Positions 9,948-20,001 are shown, counted from the stretch's first letter. The stretch is DNA of 64,000 nucleotides from Xenorhabdus stockiae (GCF_002632825.1 NZ_NJAJ01000016.1:1-64000); one strand, 5' to 3'. Numbers and translations: made by a program. Notes: generated by a model from the letters alone, not told the origin.

Positions 9948-10949
9948 TTAACGATTTGCGACTTTCATTCTTAATGCCTGTTTCTCTGTTTCGCTGAGGA
10001 ATGCGGTTTCCAGACCATTTATCTGTGCCAGTCGGATTTGCTCCGGTGACAAACCAGCGGCAGGGGCAGCAACATGGTACTCATGGCGAATTTCAATTCC
10101 TTCAACAGCCGGATCATCAGTATTGATGGATGCCAGAATGCCATGTTCAAGGAATTTTTTCAGTGGGTGAGCGGATAAAGCACTGACAGTACTGGTTTGC
10201 AGGTTTGATGTCAGGCAGGATTCAATACCAATACGGTGCTCTGCTAAATAATCCATTAGTGCCGGATCGGTAATGGCTTTAACACCATGACCAATTCGGG
10301 TTGCTCCCAGTTCACGAATCGCGTGCCAGATGCTTTCTGCACCTGCTGCTTCTCCGGCGTGTACGCTGATATTCCAGCCTGCATCACGGGCCTGAATAAA
10401 ATGTTGTTCAAATAAATGCCCGGGGAAACCCAGCTCATCACCCGCTAAATCCATTGCAGTAATATGTTGCTTATGAGCGAGCAGACCGGCTAACTCCTCA
10501 GAACAAGCTTTTTCTCCGAACGTTCTGCTCAGAATACCAATCAGACGGATTTGGATATCGTGCTGCTTGCTGGCGGAATGAATCCCATCGATGACGGCTT
10601 CCACGACCCCCTCAACAGGAAGCTGGTGTTTCATTGCCATATAATAAGGAGAGAAACGTAGCTCAGCATAATCCAGTCCGGCATTAACGGCATCTTCTAC
10701 GTTTTCTACAGCAACGCGGCGGCAGGCATCCAGATCAGCCAGTACAGCAACGCCCCAGTCAAGTTTTTGCAGGAAACTGACGAGATCTGGCTCACTTTCA
10801 ATGATCTGAACATGAGGACGCAGAGCTTCCAGCTCATAGGCAGGAAGAATGATATTGTGTTGACGACCAAGATCCAGAATCGTTTCGGGACGAATGTTGC
10901 CGTCAAGGTGGCGGTGTAAATCGGTCAGCGGAAGCTGTGTATCAATCAT
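9948..10949 (-). CDS. add: adenosine deaminase
   Basis: Zn-dependent hydrolytic deaminase converting adenosine and deoxyadenosine to inosine forms in purine salvage. The 333 residues match E. coli Add. Metal and catalytic residues are seen in the N-terminal DLHRHLDGN (HxH), in SVHAGEA (His and Glu), in GHG and in the metal-binding aspartate of [11 protein letters not shown]. Transcribed alone, it converges with the symporter gene; the terminator at 9882-9905 serves both. Confidence 0.97.
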   Translation of the reverse strand: MIDTQLPLTDLHRHLDGNIRPETILDLGRQHNIILPAYELEALRPHVQIIESEPDLVSFLQKLDWGVAVLADLDACRRVAVENVEDAVNAGLDYAELRFSPYYMAMKHQLPVEGVVEAVIDGIHSASKQHDIQIRLIGILSRTFGEKACSEELAGLLAHKQHITAMDLAGDELGFPGHLFEQHFIQARDAGWNISVHAGEAAGAESIWHAIRELGATRIGHGVKAITDPALMDYLAEHRIGIESCLTSNLQTSTVSALSAHPLKKFLEHGILASINTDDPAVEGIEIRHEYHVAAPAAGLSPEQIRLAQINGLETAFLSETEKQALRMKVANR

Positions 10950-10999
10950 TTTTTATCCTTTTTGTTTTACTAAAGTTATCATAAAAAGTATACAAAAAA

Positions 11000-11021
11000 G
11001 CCAGTCAACGCATTGACTGGC
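11000..11021 (-). terminator. rho-independent terminator downstream of ydgA
   Basis: A perfect 9-bp stem (GCCAGTCAA / TTGACTGGC) with a 4-base loop is followed on the minus strand by six consecutive T. It lies about 105 bases after the ydgA stop and is correctly oriented for it. Confidence 0.88.
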
Positions 11022-11035
11022 AATGAAAGTACTAT

Positions 11036-11089
11036 CTATCGGTTTTTTTTACGATGTTTTCGCTGTTTAGGCTTCTCCAGCCTCAGCAT
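11036..11089 (-). CDS. possible micro-ORF of 17 codons, strongly basic
   Basis: Between the ydgA stop and its terminator there is a short frame encoding MLRLEKPKQRKHRKKNR, with ten of 17 residues Lys, Arg or His. It lies in the same frame as ydgA, 12 codons after the ydgA TAA, with no intervening stop. No clear ribosome-binding site is visible. It may be chance; it is listed because composition and position, just before the terminator, are unusual. Confidence 0.2.
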   Translation of the reverse strand: MLRLEKPKQRKHRKKNR

Positions 11090-11125
11090 GTACTTTCTTA
11101 TAGAGAACCTTGATAGGGTTTTGTG

Positions 11126-12628
11126 TTACTCAGCCGCAGGAAGACTAGCTTCATCATCATGCTGATTTTGCTCATCGGCATCATCATAGGAGTCGATGAG
11201 GTTATGATCAAGCAGGAATTGATGCAGGTTGAACTCTTCACCGTTAAATTTGACTTTGTCATCGGCATAGTTGAGATTCATGTCAATGGAGTCATCAGTA
11301 TGGGTAAATAAATTAAGTGCCGTAGCCTGTGCTTCAATCATTTGCATAACACTTTTTCCGGTAGCATCGGCTGATTCTCTGTCTTCACCTCTGACCATCG
11401 CAGACAGAGCGATAGATTCTGTCAGCATTGGTTTTGATAGCTTAATGTCAAGTGAGAATTTTTTGATCAGACTACGAATGATTTCTTCTTGATTACTATT
11501 CTGTAGTTTACTGAAATCGTCAGGAAGGTTATTCAGGGTTGTTGTGAAGTTAGCTGTACTTTCGCCTTTGCTATTTTTGAAGCTAAGAGTTTCGAGGGTG
11601 AATGTTGGATTATGTTGCAATAATGCTGGCAGGTTTTCCATCAGCGCAGCGTCTGTAATCTGAGAATATTTTTCTATATCAAAAGAATTAATTGTTTTGA
11701 AGAGAGCATCATAAGTTGCCCGGTCTACCTTACTGTAAGCTTGGTTATCAATATGGTACATGGCTAACACAAATTTGGCTGAACCAAAATCCAGGTTTTT
11801 CACTTTGATGCCATCAATGGTAAGAGAAGATTTTCCATCCAGATTGTTCTTTTCACCTTCAGTAAAGGTAGAAAAAGATTTGATACCGTTAATGGACATC
11901 ATATCTTCACCAAATCCACTCAGGCTCACTTCGTCTATGTTTGATGAAGTGTCACCGAGATAGACACCAAATTGGTTTTTTTTGCTATTAAATGAAAAAC
12001 TTAAATTTTTCATTTTAAATTCGGTGTTTTGCTGAGCAGGCTGAACAAATTTTATTTCATCGCTTTTCCCTGTGGATGTAATTTCACTGAAATCCTTATT
12101 AGTATCTACAGTTATATCTGCTCCTGAAATGACCCAATGGAGGCCTTTTTCAGTGGTGTAATCAACAGGAATAATATTGATACCAAAAGATAAATTACCA
12201 TCATACGCGACACGGGTATCTACATTAAGTAAGGATTTATTTTTGGTGATTTCGAACAGTTCTTTCAGTAATTCACCGTCTTTTAGTTCGGAATGGATTG
12301 ATGCTAATTTAGGGCTAAATTTAAATTTAGCAATATCGGAAAGAGGGAAAGGCCCATGCTCAATATTGGATGCGATAACAATGCCTTCTTTCTTATCAAG
12401 TTTGCTAGTAAGAGCAAGTTGGACATCCGTGCTAAAGATACCGCGTTTCACATCTTTTTTCTGCAACTCTAATCCAAGGTCTGGCATCTTTTCGGCCAGT
12501 TTTGTATTTGCTTTTTGGAGCGCTTCATCCATACGCGCTTCAACCTGCTTCCCTGTGTACCAGGACGCGCCTGTCCATGCTGCACCTAAAGCAACAATAA
12601 CACCTACAGCTACTAGCGATTTTTTCAT
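11126..12628 (-). CDS. ydgA: DUF945 family protein YdgA
   Basis: Envelope-associated protein of the DUF945 (YdgA/YihF) family; E. coli YdgA is about 502 residues, this one 500. An uncleaved or cleavable hydrophobic N-terminus (SLVAVGVIVALGAAWTGASWYTG) is followed by a long, mostly beta-rich polar domain and an acidic C-terminus (DDADEQNQHDDEA). I set the start at the ATG at 12628 because MKKSLVAV-VIVALGAAWTGASWYTGK is the conserved N-terminus; the frame continues to 12655. The molecular role is unknown. Confidence 0.92.
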   Translation of the reverse strand: MKKSLVAVGVIVALGAAWTGASWYTGKQVEARMDEALQKANTKLAEKMPDLGLELQKKDVKRGIFSTDVQLALTSKLDKKEGIVIASNIEHGPFPLSDIAKFKFSPKLASIHSELKDGELLKELFEITKNKSLLNVDTRVAYDGNLSFGINIIPVDYTTEKGLHWVISGADITVDTNKDFSEITSTGKSDEIKFVQPAQQNTEFKMKNLSFSFNSKKNQFGVYLGDTSSNIDEVSLSGFGEDMMSINGIKSFSTFTEGEKNNLDGKSSLTIDGIKVKNLDFGSAKFVLAMYHIDNQAYSKVDRATYDALFKTINSFDIEKYSQITDAALMENLPALLQHNPTFTLETLSFKNSKGESTANFTTTLNNLPDDFSKLQNSNQEEIIRSLIKKFSLDIKLSKPMLTESIALSAMVRGEDRESADATGKSVMQMIEAQATALNLFTHTDDSIDMNLNYADDKVKFNGEEFNLHQFLLDHNLIDSYDDADEQNQHDDEASLPAAE

Positions 12629-12797
12629 GTGGGAATTCCATCCTTTTTTGCGCATACGGCATTATTGCCATATGCGATATGTCTTTGTGTAAAAAATAGT
12701 TGTTAATTGTATAGATTAACTAGAGAACTTTTAATCACTTTTCAATAAAAGTGTGATTAGCTACTGATGGGTCATTTTGTAACTATATGAATCACAA

Positions 12798-13973
12798 TTA
12801 TTTATTAGATACTAAGGCAAGTTTTCCATTACCATAAATAGTTACATTTTTCTCTGCCGCAGCTAAGAAGATGGATTCACCAGCATATAGTTTCAGTTCC
12901 TGCTCAGCAGACTTGACTGTAATCTGACCGCAAGAACAAAAGAGAACCGATGCGGAATCATTTTCCAGCGTTATCGGCTGCCCTGAAACAGCATAAATAG
13001 AAAAATGAAAATCGTTGACTGGAACAGAATAATTCAGAGCTTCTTTTTCTTGTGTTGGGATAGTTAACAAGGTGGCAGCGGGTTTAGAGGTAAACTCCAG
13101 ATTTGCCATCAATTCAGGAACATCGATATGTTTGCTGGTTAAGCCGGCGCGAAGGACATTATCTGAATTTGCCATAACTTCTAATGCAACGCCTTCAAGA
13201 TAAGCATGTGGAGTACGGGCATAGAGAAACATGGCCTGACCCGGTTGTAATTCCACAATATTGAGCAGGAGAGGAGTAAACAGACCATTATCGTCGGGAT
13301 AAAATTCTGTCATTTTTTTAATCGTCTCCCATGGCTCTCCCTGACGGCTATTCAATGCCGATTTCAATACCGCAATCGCTAAACTTTTCTGCTTACCCTG
13401 CATATTTAGCAACTGAGCAAAAAGGAACGATAAACCTTGCTCGGTAGGGTGTTGAATAAATGGTTGAATATCGGGATGTGCGTTCGAGACATAATTCAGC
13501 AGCTCAGTTATTTCTGATAAAGGCCGGAAAGCATTCATCGCTCTGAATGGAGTCAGCGCATACACTAATTCAGGCTTATGATTATCATCTTTATAATTAC
13601 GCTGGGATGAATTCAGAGGAATACCCGCAGCATTTTCTCTGGCAAAACCTTTTTCTGCCGATAATTTATCCGGATGCACCTGAATAGAAAGTGGCTGAGC
13701 TGCGCACAAGACTTTAAATAAAAAGGGTAGCCGACCGAACTGCGTGGTGACTTTTTTACCCAGATATTTTTCTGGATCTTGAGCGATAAGCTGATTCAGG
13801 GCAATAGGCCGGCCCGTTTCAGGATCAGCTACCTGAGAACTGCATTTGGGATGTGCGCCCATCCATAGCTCTGCCATAGGCTGATTATCCGGATTCGCGA
13901 TACCATAAATATCGGTCAGTGCGGTTGTACTTCCCCAATCATAATGTTGGATTTGGTTGGTCATTTTCAGCAT
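12798..13973 (-). CDS. manA: mannose-6-phosphate isomerase (type I)
   Basis: Zn-dependent isomerase interconverting mannose-6-phosphate and fructose-6-phosphate, needed for mannose use and for GDP-mannose supply. Its 391 residues match E. coli ManA. The signature PLSIQVHPDKLSAEKGF carries the Gln/His zinc ligands, and the catalytic loop ARTPHAYLEGVALEVMANSDNVLRAGLTSKHIDV is intact. It is divergent from fumC with about 200 bases between them, as in the manA-fum region of E. coli, but fumA is not present here. Confidence 0.97.
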   Translation of the reverse strand: MLKMTNQIQHYDWGSTTALTDIYGIANPDNQPMAELWMGAHPKCSSQVADPETGRPIALNQLIAQDPEKYLGKKVTTQFGRLPFLFKVLCAAQPLSIQVHPDKLSAEKGFARENAAGIPLNSSQRNYKDDNHKPELVYALTPFRAMNAFRPLSEITELLNYVSNAHPDIQPFIQHPTEQGLSFLFAQLLNMQGKQKSLAIAVLKSALNSRQGEPWETIKKMTEFYPDDNGLFTPLLLNIVELQPGQAMFLYARTPHAYLEGVALEVMANSDNVLRAGLTSKHIDVPELMANLEFTSKPAATLLTIPTQEKEALNYSVPVNDFHFSIYAVSGQPITLENDSASVLFCSCGQITVKSAEQELKLYAGESIFLAAAEKNVTIYGNGKLALVSNK

Positions 13974-14174
13974 GGCGGGTTTCCTGTAATAAAAAAACTT
14001 ATTTATACAACAACTTTATATGACAACAATACAATAAACACGATTAGGTCGCATTATCGATAATAAATTTATGGCATTATAAAGAGATGCCGATTAATTT
14101 ATCTGCACTGTTGGGTGAGTTAAAAACAGTTGGATCCGGCGTATTCAATTATTCTGTGTGCTAAGGAGATAGTA

Positions 14175-15569
14175 ATGGCAGCCACTCGCATTGAAAAAGA
14201 CTCAATGGGACCTATCGAAGTACCTGCTGACCAATTATGGGGAGCGCAAACTCAGCGCTCACTGGAGCATTTCCGCATTTCTCAGGAAAAAATGCCTGTT
14301 GCATTGATTCATGCTCTTGCGTTAACCAAGCAGGCCGCGGCCAGTGTTAATATGGATCTGGGCCTTTTACCTAAGGAACGCGGTGATGCAATTATCGCTG
14401 CGGCGAAAGAGGTGTTGGAAGGTAAACACCCGACAGAATTCCCTCTCGCTATCTGGCAGACGGGTTCTGGCACTCAAAGTAACATGAACATGAACGAAGT
14501 GCTGGCGAACCGTGGTAGTGAGATCCTTGGTGGTCAAAGGGGTAATGAACGCCTGATCCACCCTAATGATGATGTTAATAAGAGCCAAAGCTCTAATGAC
14601 GTCTTCCCGACAGCAATGCACGTTGCGGCAGTTATCGCATTACGTGAACACCTGTTGCCTGAGTTGAAAGTTCTGCAAAAAACGTTGGCAGATAAAGCCG
14701 AAGCATTTAGAGATATCGTAAAAATTGGCCGTACTCACCTACAGGATGCCACACCACTGACTTTAGGTCAGGAAATTTCAGGTTGGGCAGCAATGCTGGC
14801 TCATAACCTGAAACACATCGAAAACAGCATCCCTCATGTTTGTGAGCTGGCGTTGGGCGGAACGGCGGTTGGTACAGGTCTGAATACTCACCCTGAATAT
14901 GCCGTTCGTGTTGCGAAAAAAATCGCTGAATTATCCGGTCAGCCTTTTATCACTTCACCAAACAAATTTGAAGCATTAGGTACTTGTGATGCACTGGTTC
15001 ATTCCCATGGTGCACTGAAAGGTCTGGCTTCATCATTGATGAAAATTGCTAACGATGTTCGCTGGTTGGCTTCCGGCCCTCGCTGTGGTATCGGTGAAAT
15101 TTCTATCCCTGAAAATGAGCCGGGTAGCTCCATTATGCCGGGCAAAGTAAACCCGACTCAGTGTGAAGCTATGACGATGCTGTGCGCTCAGGTTATGGGT
15201 AACGATGTGGCTGTCAATATTGGTGGTGCGTCCGGTAACTTTGAACTGAACGTATTCCGTCCAATGGTAATTCATAACTTCTTGCAGTCTGTCCGTCTGT
15301 TGGCTGATGGTATGCGTAGCTTCAATGAGCATTGTGCTATTGGAATTGAGCCTAATCGTGATCGCATTACTCAATTACTGAATGAATCGCTGATGCTGGT
15401 AACTGCTCTGAATACCCATATTGGCTATGACAAGGCAGCAGAAATTGCTAAAAAAGCACATAAAGAAGGTCTGACTCTGAAACAATCAGCAATGCAGTTG
15501 GGTTACCTGACTGAAGCTGAATTTGACGCTTGGGTTCGTCCGGAAGATATGGTTGGTAGTATGAAGTAA
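14175..15569 (+). CDS. fumC: class II fumarase
   Basis: Iron-independent fumarate hydratase of the TCA cycle, 464 residues and almost colinear with E. coli FumC. The family signature [16 protein letters not shown], containing the catalytic serine loop, and the active-site region [14 protein letters not shown] with [14 protein letters not shown] are present. The start is the ATG at 14175 ([16 protein letters not shown]), preceded by AAGGAG at 14163-14168; the frame extends to 14130 without homologous residues. A strong terminator follows. Confidence 0.98.
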   Translation: MAATRIEKDSMGPIEVPADQLWGAQTQRSLEHFRISQEKMPVALIHALALTKQAAASVNMDLGLLPKERGDAIIAAAKEVLEGKHPTEFPLAIWQTGSGTQSNMNMNEVLANRGSEILGGQRGNERLIHPNDDVNKSQSSNDVFPTAMHVAAVIALREHLLPELKVLQKTLADKAEAFRDIVKIGRTHLQDATPLTLGQEISGWAAMLAHNLKHIENSIPHVCELALGGTAVGTGLNTHPEYAVRVAKKIAELSGQPFITSPNKFEALGTCDALVHSHGALKGLASSLMKIANDVRWLASGPRCGIGEISIPENEPGSSIMPGKVNPTQCEAMTMLCAQVMGNDVAVNIGGASGNFELNVFRPMVIHNFLQSVRLLADGMRSFNEHCAIGIEPNRDRITQLLNESLMLVTALNTHIGYDKAAEIAKKAHKEGLTLKQSAMQLGYLTEAEFDAWVRPEDMVGSMK

Positions 15570-15595
15570 CTCTTGCCTATTAATGGCTGATGTGG

Positions 15596-15618
15596 AACCG
15601 GAGGTATTTCCTCCGGTT
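15596..15618 (+). terminator. rho-independent terminator after fumC
   Basis: A perfect 9-bp stem (AACCGGAGG / CCTCCGGTT) with a 5-base loop leads directly into a run of T, 27 bases after the fumC stop. It lies between the convergent fumC and tus genes and could also act on the tus transcript. Confidence 0.92.
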
Positions 15619-15624
15619 TTTTGC

Positions 15625-16551
15625 CTATATTTCCCGATAAAGATGTAAACGGGGGATTACTAGTTCAAGCGGTTTAGCTTTGGGTTTGTGGCGGTATTTT
15701 ATTGTATTGGCGTTATAATTTGGCAGTGAACCTACTTTTGGGGTTACGTTACTATCTTTTGTATAAAAAGCGATGATGGGGAGAGGGCAGGCATATTGAA
15801 CCTGCTTTTGTATTTCTGAGTACCAGACACGTGCGATAGGCTGTACTTTTACTGGTCGTTTAATTTTCAAAACAACATCATCAGGCAACTTCTTAATATC
15901 GGTGATTTCCAATGCGACCAACGCGGTCCACTGATCGCTGGAGTAGGGGGGGACTGCACGACCGGAATTATAACTCTTTTCCAGCCTTTCCAGAATTTGT
16001 TGCTTTGCCACTTTATTAATGATGTTTTTATTGGCCCAACCAAAGTTGATAGTATCCGGATCTACAAGTGGGGTAATCGTTCGATAGGCATTTAAGGTAA
16101 TTAAACCACGTAAATGATCATGAACAAATTCAAACCGCTCTTCTTTGCTGACACCTGACTCCTTAGTTACTATATTTTCCAGTTCTATTTTTAACTCGTT
16201 GACATCATTAATAATACTCATAGCCGCTTTATATTGTTGCTGGCTGACAGAAAAACATAATGCTCCCGGTAATCGGCTTGCGGATTTGCTGCTGATATTG
16301 GGATGATTATGATGTATGAATAACTTCTGATAAAACCGTAAACCTAAGTTAAGGGCATCTTCACCTTGTAGAGGAGTGACTTCAATTTCAGTAATCTGAT
16401 CATGTTCATCGCCTTTTTCAATTTGCGGTAATTGGAATACCCGGGCATCAATAAGGGGATATTTCATCAACAGTTCAGCTAATTCAGCTAATTTTTTTTC
16501 CTGTTTTTTAAAGCAAGAAGTAAGTGACTCTATTGAAAGGTATTTATTCAT
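15625..16551 (-). CDS. tus: replication terminus site-binding protein Tus
   Basis: Monomeric DNA-binding protein that binds Ter sites and arrests the DnaB helicase in one orientation, confining fork convergence to the terminus. It has 308 residues (E. coli 309). Recognisable segments include GLRFYQKLFIHH, SRLPGALCFS, RGLITLNAYRTI, NFGWANKN and the ending PLELVIPRLHLYREI. It is convergent with fumC, exactly the E. coli neighbourhood. A Ter site lies about 42 bases upstream of its start, so Tus probably represses its own transcription, as known in E. coli. Confidence 0.97.
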   Translation of the reverse strand: MNKYLSIESLTSCFKKQEKKLAELAELLMKYPLIDARVFQLPQIEKGDEHDQITEIEVTPLQGEDALNLGLRFYQKLFIHHNHPNISSKSASRLPGALCFSVSQQQYKAAMSIINDVNELKIELENIVTKESGVSKEERFEFVHDHLRGLITLNAYRTITPLVDPDTINFGWANKNIINKVAKQQILERLEKSYNSGRAVPPYSSDQWTALVALEITDIKKLPDDVVLKIKRPVKVQPIARVWYSEIQKQVQYACPLPIIAFYTKDSNVTPKVGSLPNYNANTIKYRHKPKAKPLELVIPRLHLYREI

Positions 16552-16884
16552 ATTCGAACGCTCACACTCGTATTCTAGTGGATTTCCTCAATTTTAGTTA
16601 CAACATACTTATTAAAACACAAAAAATCCAGTGTAACCTTCGAAAACAGAAGAAAATAAAGCTAATTAGGGAAGTTCATGGCAAATTATCTTTTAAATTG
16701 ATTATTGCCAATTATTTCTACATTATGATAAAAGCTAAAAATAGATGCTTGCTATCAGTGTCAGTGCGATTACTTCGCTCTTGGGAGAGTTTTTTGAAAT
16801 CGGTTGGATAAAGCGCTTTTCATTTCTCAAAACGTATGAGAAAAATTTTTATTTTTTATGGGCGTTATTCTGGGGTGGTTTGAT
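16552..16884. other. intergenic region between tus and a divergent regulator
   Basis: About 330 AT-rich bases between the divergent genes. It contains the Ter site (16593-16613) close to tus, and no frame that looks like a gene. The tus promoter must overlap or adjoin the Ter site. The remaining 250 bases show nothing I can identify. Confidence 0.6.
16593..16613 (-). other. Ter site (Tus-binding replication fork trap), TerB-like
   Basis: On the minus strand this reads AATAAGTATGTTGTAACTAA plus one further A, identical to the E. coli TerB core (AGTATGTTGTAACTAA). The conserved G-C pair of the non-permissive face is on the right-hand, high-coordinate side. Forks moving right to left, in the same direction as tus transcription, should therefore be blocked, while forks moving left to right should pass. 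Position in the tus upstream region copies the E. coli TerB-tus layout. Confidence 0.95.
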
Positions 16885-17517
16885 ATGAATAAATTAATTA
16901 AGCCAGTGAATTCTTTTAATAAAATTATTGATGCATTATTACCTTCCTCTGAAGAAATTTTATCCGATTTACCAACGCAAGGTTCATTAATTAAAATTGA
17001 GAATGAATTTGCCAAGTTTTTTTTACTAGTGCAGGGATATGTAAACATACGCAGAGTAGAAGATAATTTAATTATTTCGACTGTTTTTTCTCCTTATATC
17101 TTAGGGTTATCTTTTTATTCTGGATCAGAAACCTATTATTCTATCGAGCTTGGCCCTGATTGTAAGATATATCAATTGCCTCGTGTTAGTGCATTGAATG
17201 CAATAAAAAAACACGACCTTTACAGAGAGTGGATGAGAGTGATTTCATATAAAATGGCTTTCCTATATGCTAGAGATATGAGTATATTCCGTCACGGCGC
17301 TAAAGATATAGTATGTAGTCTATTATCCCGTCTTATCACGTTACCTGATGAATTCAGAGAAAATATCTCAGCTATTAAATATATAGAGCAGCGATGTACA
17401 CTTTCGCGCAGTTGTATTCAGCGCATATTAGCTTCTTTGAAAAAAAGTAAAAATATTGAGATTATTGATGGTTATTTAGTAAAGGTGATTTTTTTGCCAA
17501 CAGAATCATATTATTAA
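16885..17517 (+). CDS. winged helix-turn-helix regulator (IprA/CRP-like fold)
   Basis: Predicted cytoplasmic transcription regulator of about 210 residues. An N-terminal beta-rich, cyclic-nucleotide-binding-like region (FAKFFLLVQGYVNIRRVEDNLI) is followed by a C-terminal helix-turn-helix (AIKYIEQRCTLSRSCIQRILASLKKSKNIEIIDGYLVKV). This layout is typical of the IprA/YaiV group, whose E. coli member affects hydrogen peroxide resistance. I see no clear cNMP phosphate-binding motif. The start at 16885 was chosen over 16858 because the earlier residues (MGVILGWFD) look non-conserved. Targets are unknown. Confidence 0.75.
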   Translation: MNKLIKPVNSFNKIIDALLPSSEEILSDLPTQGSLIKIENEFAKFFLLVQGYVNIRRVEDNLIISTVFSPYILGLSFYSGSETYYSIELGPDCKIYQLPRVSALNAIKKHDLYREWMRVISYKMAFLYARDMSIFRHGAKDIVCSLLSRLITLPDEFRENISAIKYIEQRCTLSRSCIQRILASLKKSKNIEIIDGYLVKVIFLPTESYY

Positions 17518-17605
17518 TAATCATATCTGCCTTTTTTAAGTCAATTTTTTATTGATTGTACTTAACAATAATCGTTTTTATAATATATGATTATCTATAT
17601 TTCTC

Positions 17606-17639
17606 TGGATTTTGAGAGGGTTCTGCCTCTCAAAATCCA
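17606..17639. terminator. bidirectional terminator
   Basis: A perfect 14-bp inverted repeat (TGGATTTTGAGAGG / CCTCTCAAAATCCA) with a 6-base loop lies between the regulator gene ending at 17517 and the convergent ynfM ending at 17654. The stem is long and contains internal A/T runs, but no pronounced T-tract flanks it. Confidence 0.82.
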
Positions 17640-17653
17640 TTGGATATGTTTTG

Positions 17654-18922
17654 TTATGCTGATAATTTATTGAGCTTAATTCCTATATAAAAAGCTATGA
17701 TTGTTAATAGTGAAATAAAAATAGCAACACCGTTCCATTGATAGTAAAACCAAAATATTCCACCTAATGTTCCTGATATACTCGAACCCGCATAATAACA
17801 GAACAGATAAAGTGATGAGGCCTGTGCTTTGGCTCGTTTAGTTCTTGCGCCTATCCATCCACTGGCTACGGTATGAGCGGCAAAGAAGCCCATTGTCAAA
17901 ATTGTCATACCAAGGAACAAAGCCCAGAGAGAGGAAAAAACCATGATTAAATTACCAATCAGCATCATACTGATCGCAATGAGTAAAACCTTTCCTCGTC
18001 CATGCTTACTCAGTAATGAACCAGCTTTTGTTGCACTGTAAACACCTGTCAGATAAACAACGGATAATAATCCGACTACTGTCTGGCTCAAATGATAGGG
18101 AGCATCTAATAACCGATAACCAATATAGTTAAACATTGTGATAAAGCTTCCCATCAATAAGAAAGCTTCGGCGAATAAAAGGGGCAATCCCTGATCGCGG
18201 AAATGTAATTTCAGATTAATAAATAACGTCTTAGGCTTGAGAGAACTGGATTTAAAATGTTGGGAGGAAGGAAGCATCACCCAAAATACGATAGCGGCAA
18301 TAAGTGAAAATGAACCTAATAAAATGACAGCGAGATGCCAGGAATAATAATCTGTCATTACACCGGTTACTAATCGCCCACTCATTCCACCAAATGAATT
18401 TCCACTGATATACAGTCCAATCGATAAGGCTGCACAACTCGGATGAATTTCTTCACTTAAATAAGTCATTGCAACGGCCGCTACGCCGCTTAAAGACAAA
18501 CCTACCAAAGCCCGAATAATTAAAAAACCATACCAACTGGTAGTCATACTACTTAAAAGTGTAAGTAAGGAAGCGAAAATCAGAGAGATAACTATCACAT
18601 TTTTACGACCAATTGCATCAGACAGAGGGCCAGTGATCAATAATCCCAGTGATAACATGCCAGTAGATAATGAGAGAGCTAAGCTGCTATTAGCCGGTGA
18701 AACTGAAAACTCTTTCGATAAGATAGGTAATATAGGTTGGATAAAGTAAAGCAGGGCAAAAGTTGCCAACCCGACCGCAAAAAATGACAAAGTAACACGT
18801 AGGTAGGCAGGGTCGCTGCTCTGTATGTAGCCACTATGTTCCCTATAACGAACTTCTTTTTCAGTATCTCGTGTAACATCAGCGTTTACTGAATTTCTAC
18901 TGATATCAGAGATTGTACCCAT
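17654..18922 (-). CDS. ynfM: MFS efflux transporter YnfM
   Basis: Major facilitator superfamily transporter of 422 residues with 12 predicted membrane helices. The cytoplasmic loop motif GPLSDAIGRKNVIV is the MFS signature after helix 2. Long stretches (GLATFALLYFIQPILP, SGVAAVAMTYLSEEIHPS, RTKRAKAQASSLYLFCYYAGSSISGTLGG) match E. coli YnfM, an AraJ-type putative arabinose/sugar efflux protein. It is transcribed divergently from the LysR gene ynfL, its likely regulator. Confidence 0.93.
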   Translation of the reverse strand: MGTISDISRNSVNADVTRDTEKEVRYREHSGYIQSSDPAYLRVTLSFFAVGLATFALLYFIQPILPILSKEFSVSPANSSLALSLSTGMLSLGLLITGPLSDAIGRKNVIVISLIFASLLTLLSSMTTSWYGFLIIRALVGLSLSGVAAVAMTYLSEEIHPSCAALSIGLYISGNSFGGMSGRLVTGVMTDYYSWHLAVILLGSFSLIAAIVFWVMLPSSQHFKSSSLKPKTLFINLKLHFRDQGLPLLFAEAFLLMGSFITMFNYIGYRLLDAPYHLSQTVVGLLSVVYLTGVYSATKAGSLLSKHGRGKVLLIAISMMLIGNLIMVFSSLWALFLGMTILTMGFFAAHTVASGWIGARTKRAKAQASSLYLFCYYAGSSISGTLGGIFWFYYQWNGVAIFISLLTIIAFYIGIKLNKLSA

Positions 18923-19089
18923 TCTACTTCCTTAAAATCCCTTCATTCAGGATTTATACTAAGAGGCTAAAAAAACGTTAATGTTTTGTTTCATAAAAAG
19001 GTTCCGGGATAAGGGTAGGAAGTTGTCAATATTTTGTCTAATATATTAATAATAATAAATGATATTTTAAACATATCAATTGACGGAAG

Positions 19090-20001
19090 ATGATGAATAT
19101 TAATATTGAATTAAGGCACTTACGTTATTTTATTGCGGTTGCAGAAGAACTGCATTTTGGGCGAGCAGCAGAACGACTGAACATTTCACAGCCTCCATTA
19201 AGCCAGCAGATCCAGTCTCTTGAAGCAAATATTAAAGCTAAATTGCTGGCACGTAATAATCGTACTGTTACCCTTACACCTGCGGGTCATATGTTCCTCA
19301 AAGAGGCCTATCAGATATTATCTCAAGTTGATGCTGCGGCAACTAAAGCAGCCAGAATGCAGCAGGGTGAATTAGGCGAAATATCAATCGGTTTCACATC
19401 CACCACACCTTTTATGCATAAAGTGGCGCTTAGTTTACGTCAGTTTCGGGAGCGTTACCCTGATGTATCGGTTCATATGCATCAGATGAACACCAAAACT
19501 CAGATTGCTCCATTGCAGACTGGTCGGATTGATATCGGGATCATGCGTAATACGTTATTACCTGATAATTTGCAGCACCGGCTATTGTTTCGTGAACGTT
19601 TTATGCTCGCTGTGTACGATGGCCATCCTTTACTAGAGCGTGTAAACGAAGGGATCACAATAAAAGTGCTATCTAAATACCCTTTGGTGTTTTTTGAACG
19701 AGATGTGGGAACGGCTTTATATGATGAAATTATTGCATTGTTTATCAGTGCCGGAGTATCTCCGATGATTTCACAAGAAGCGGGTGAAGCGATGACTATA
19801 CTTGGCCTTGTTGCCGCTGGTTTGGGAATTAGTATTGTTACGGAATCATTTATACGGATGAAAATCGATGGGGTGCAATATATTCCGTTAGCTCATACGT
19901 CGGTTCACTCTGAAGTTTGGCTGGTTAACCATAAAAAACGGCAGAACAATCCGGCAGTAGAGAGGTTAACTGATCTATTGCTCTCAAATATCTACAGTTG
20001 A
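19090..20001 (+). CDS. ynfL: LysR-family transcriptional regulator YnfL
   Basis: LysR-type regulator, 303 residues. The N-terminal winged HTH covers IELRHLRYFIAVAEELHFGRAAERLNISQPPLSQQIQSLE, followed by a periplasmic-binding-protein-like effector domain (EISIGFTSTTPFMHK, DIGIMRN, GLGISIVTESF). It is divergent from ynfM with 167 bases between them; LysR proteins typically control the adjacent divergent gene, so ynfM is the likely target. The effector is unknown. A preceding ATG at 19093 is equally possible as start. Confidence 0.93.
   Translation: MMNINIELRHLRYFIAVAEELHFGRAAERLNISQPPLSQQIQSLEANIKAKLLARNNRTVTLTPAGHMFLKEAYQILSQVDAAATKAARMQQGELGEISIGFTSTTPFMHKVALSLRQFRERYPDVSVHMHQMNTKTQIAPLQTGRIDIGIMRNTLLPDNLQHRLLFRERFMLAVYDGHPLLERVNEGITIKVLSKYPLVFFERDVGTALYDEIIALFISAGVSPMISQEAGEAMTILGLVAAGLGISIVTESFIRMKIDGVQYIPLAHTSVHSEVWLVNHKKRQNNPAVERLTDLLLSNIYS

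Noticed and set aside
12771-12787. Ter-like sequence (CATTTTGTAACTA) upstream of manA's 3' end
   Set aside because: It shares the GTAACTA half, but the essential G of TATGTTG is replaced and the upstream half does not fit, so Tus binding is unlikely.
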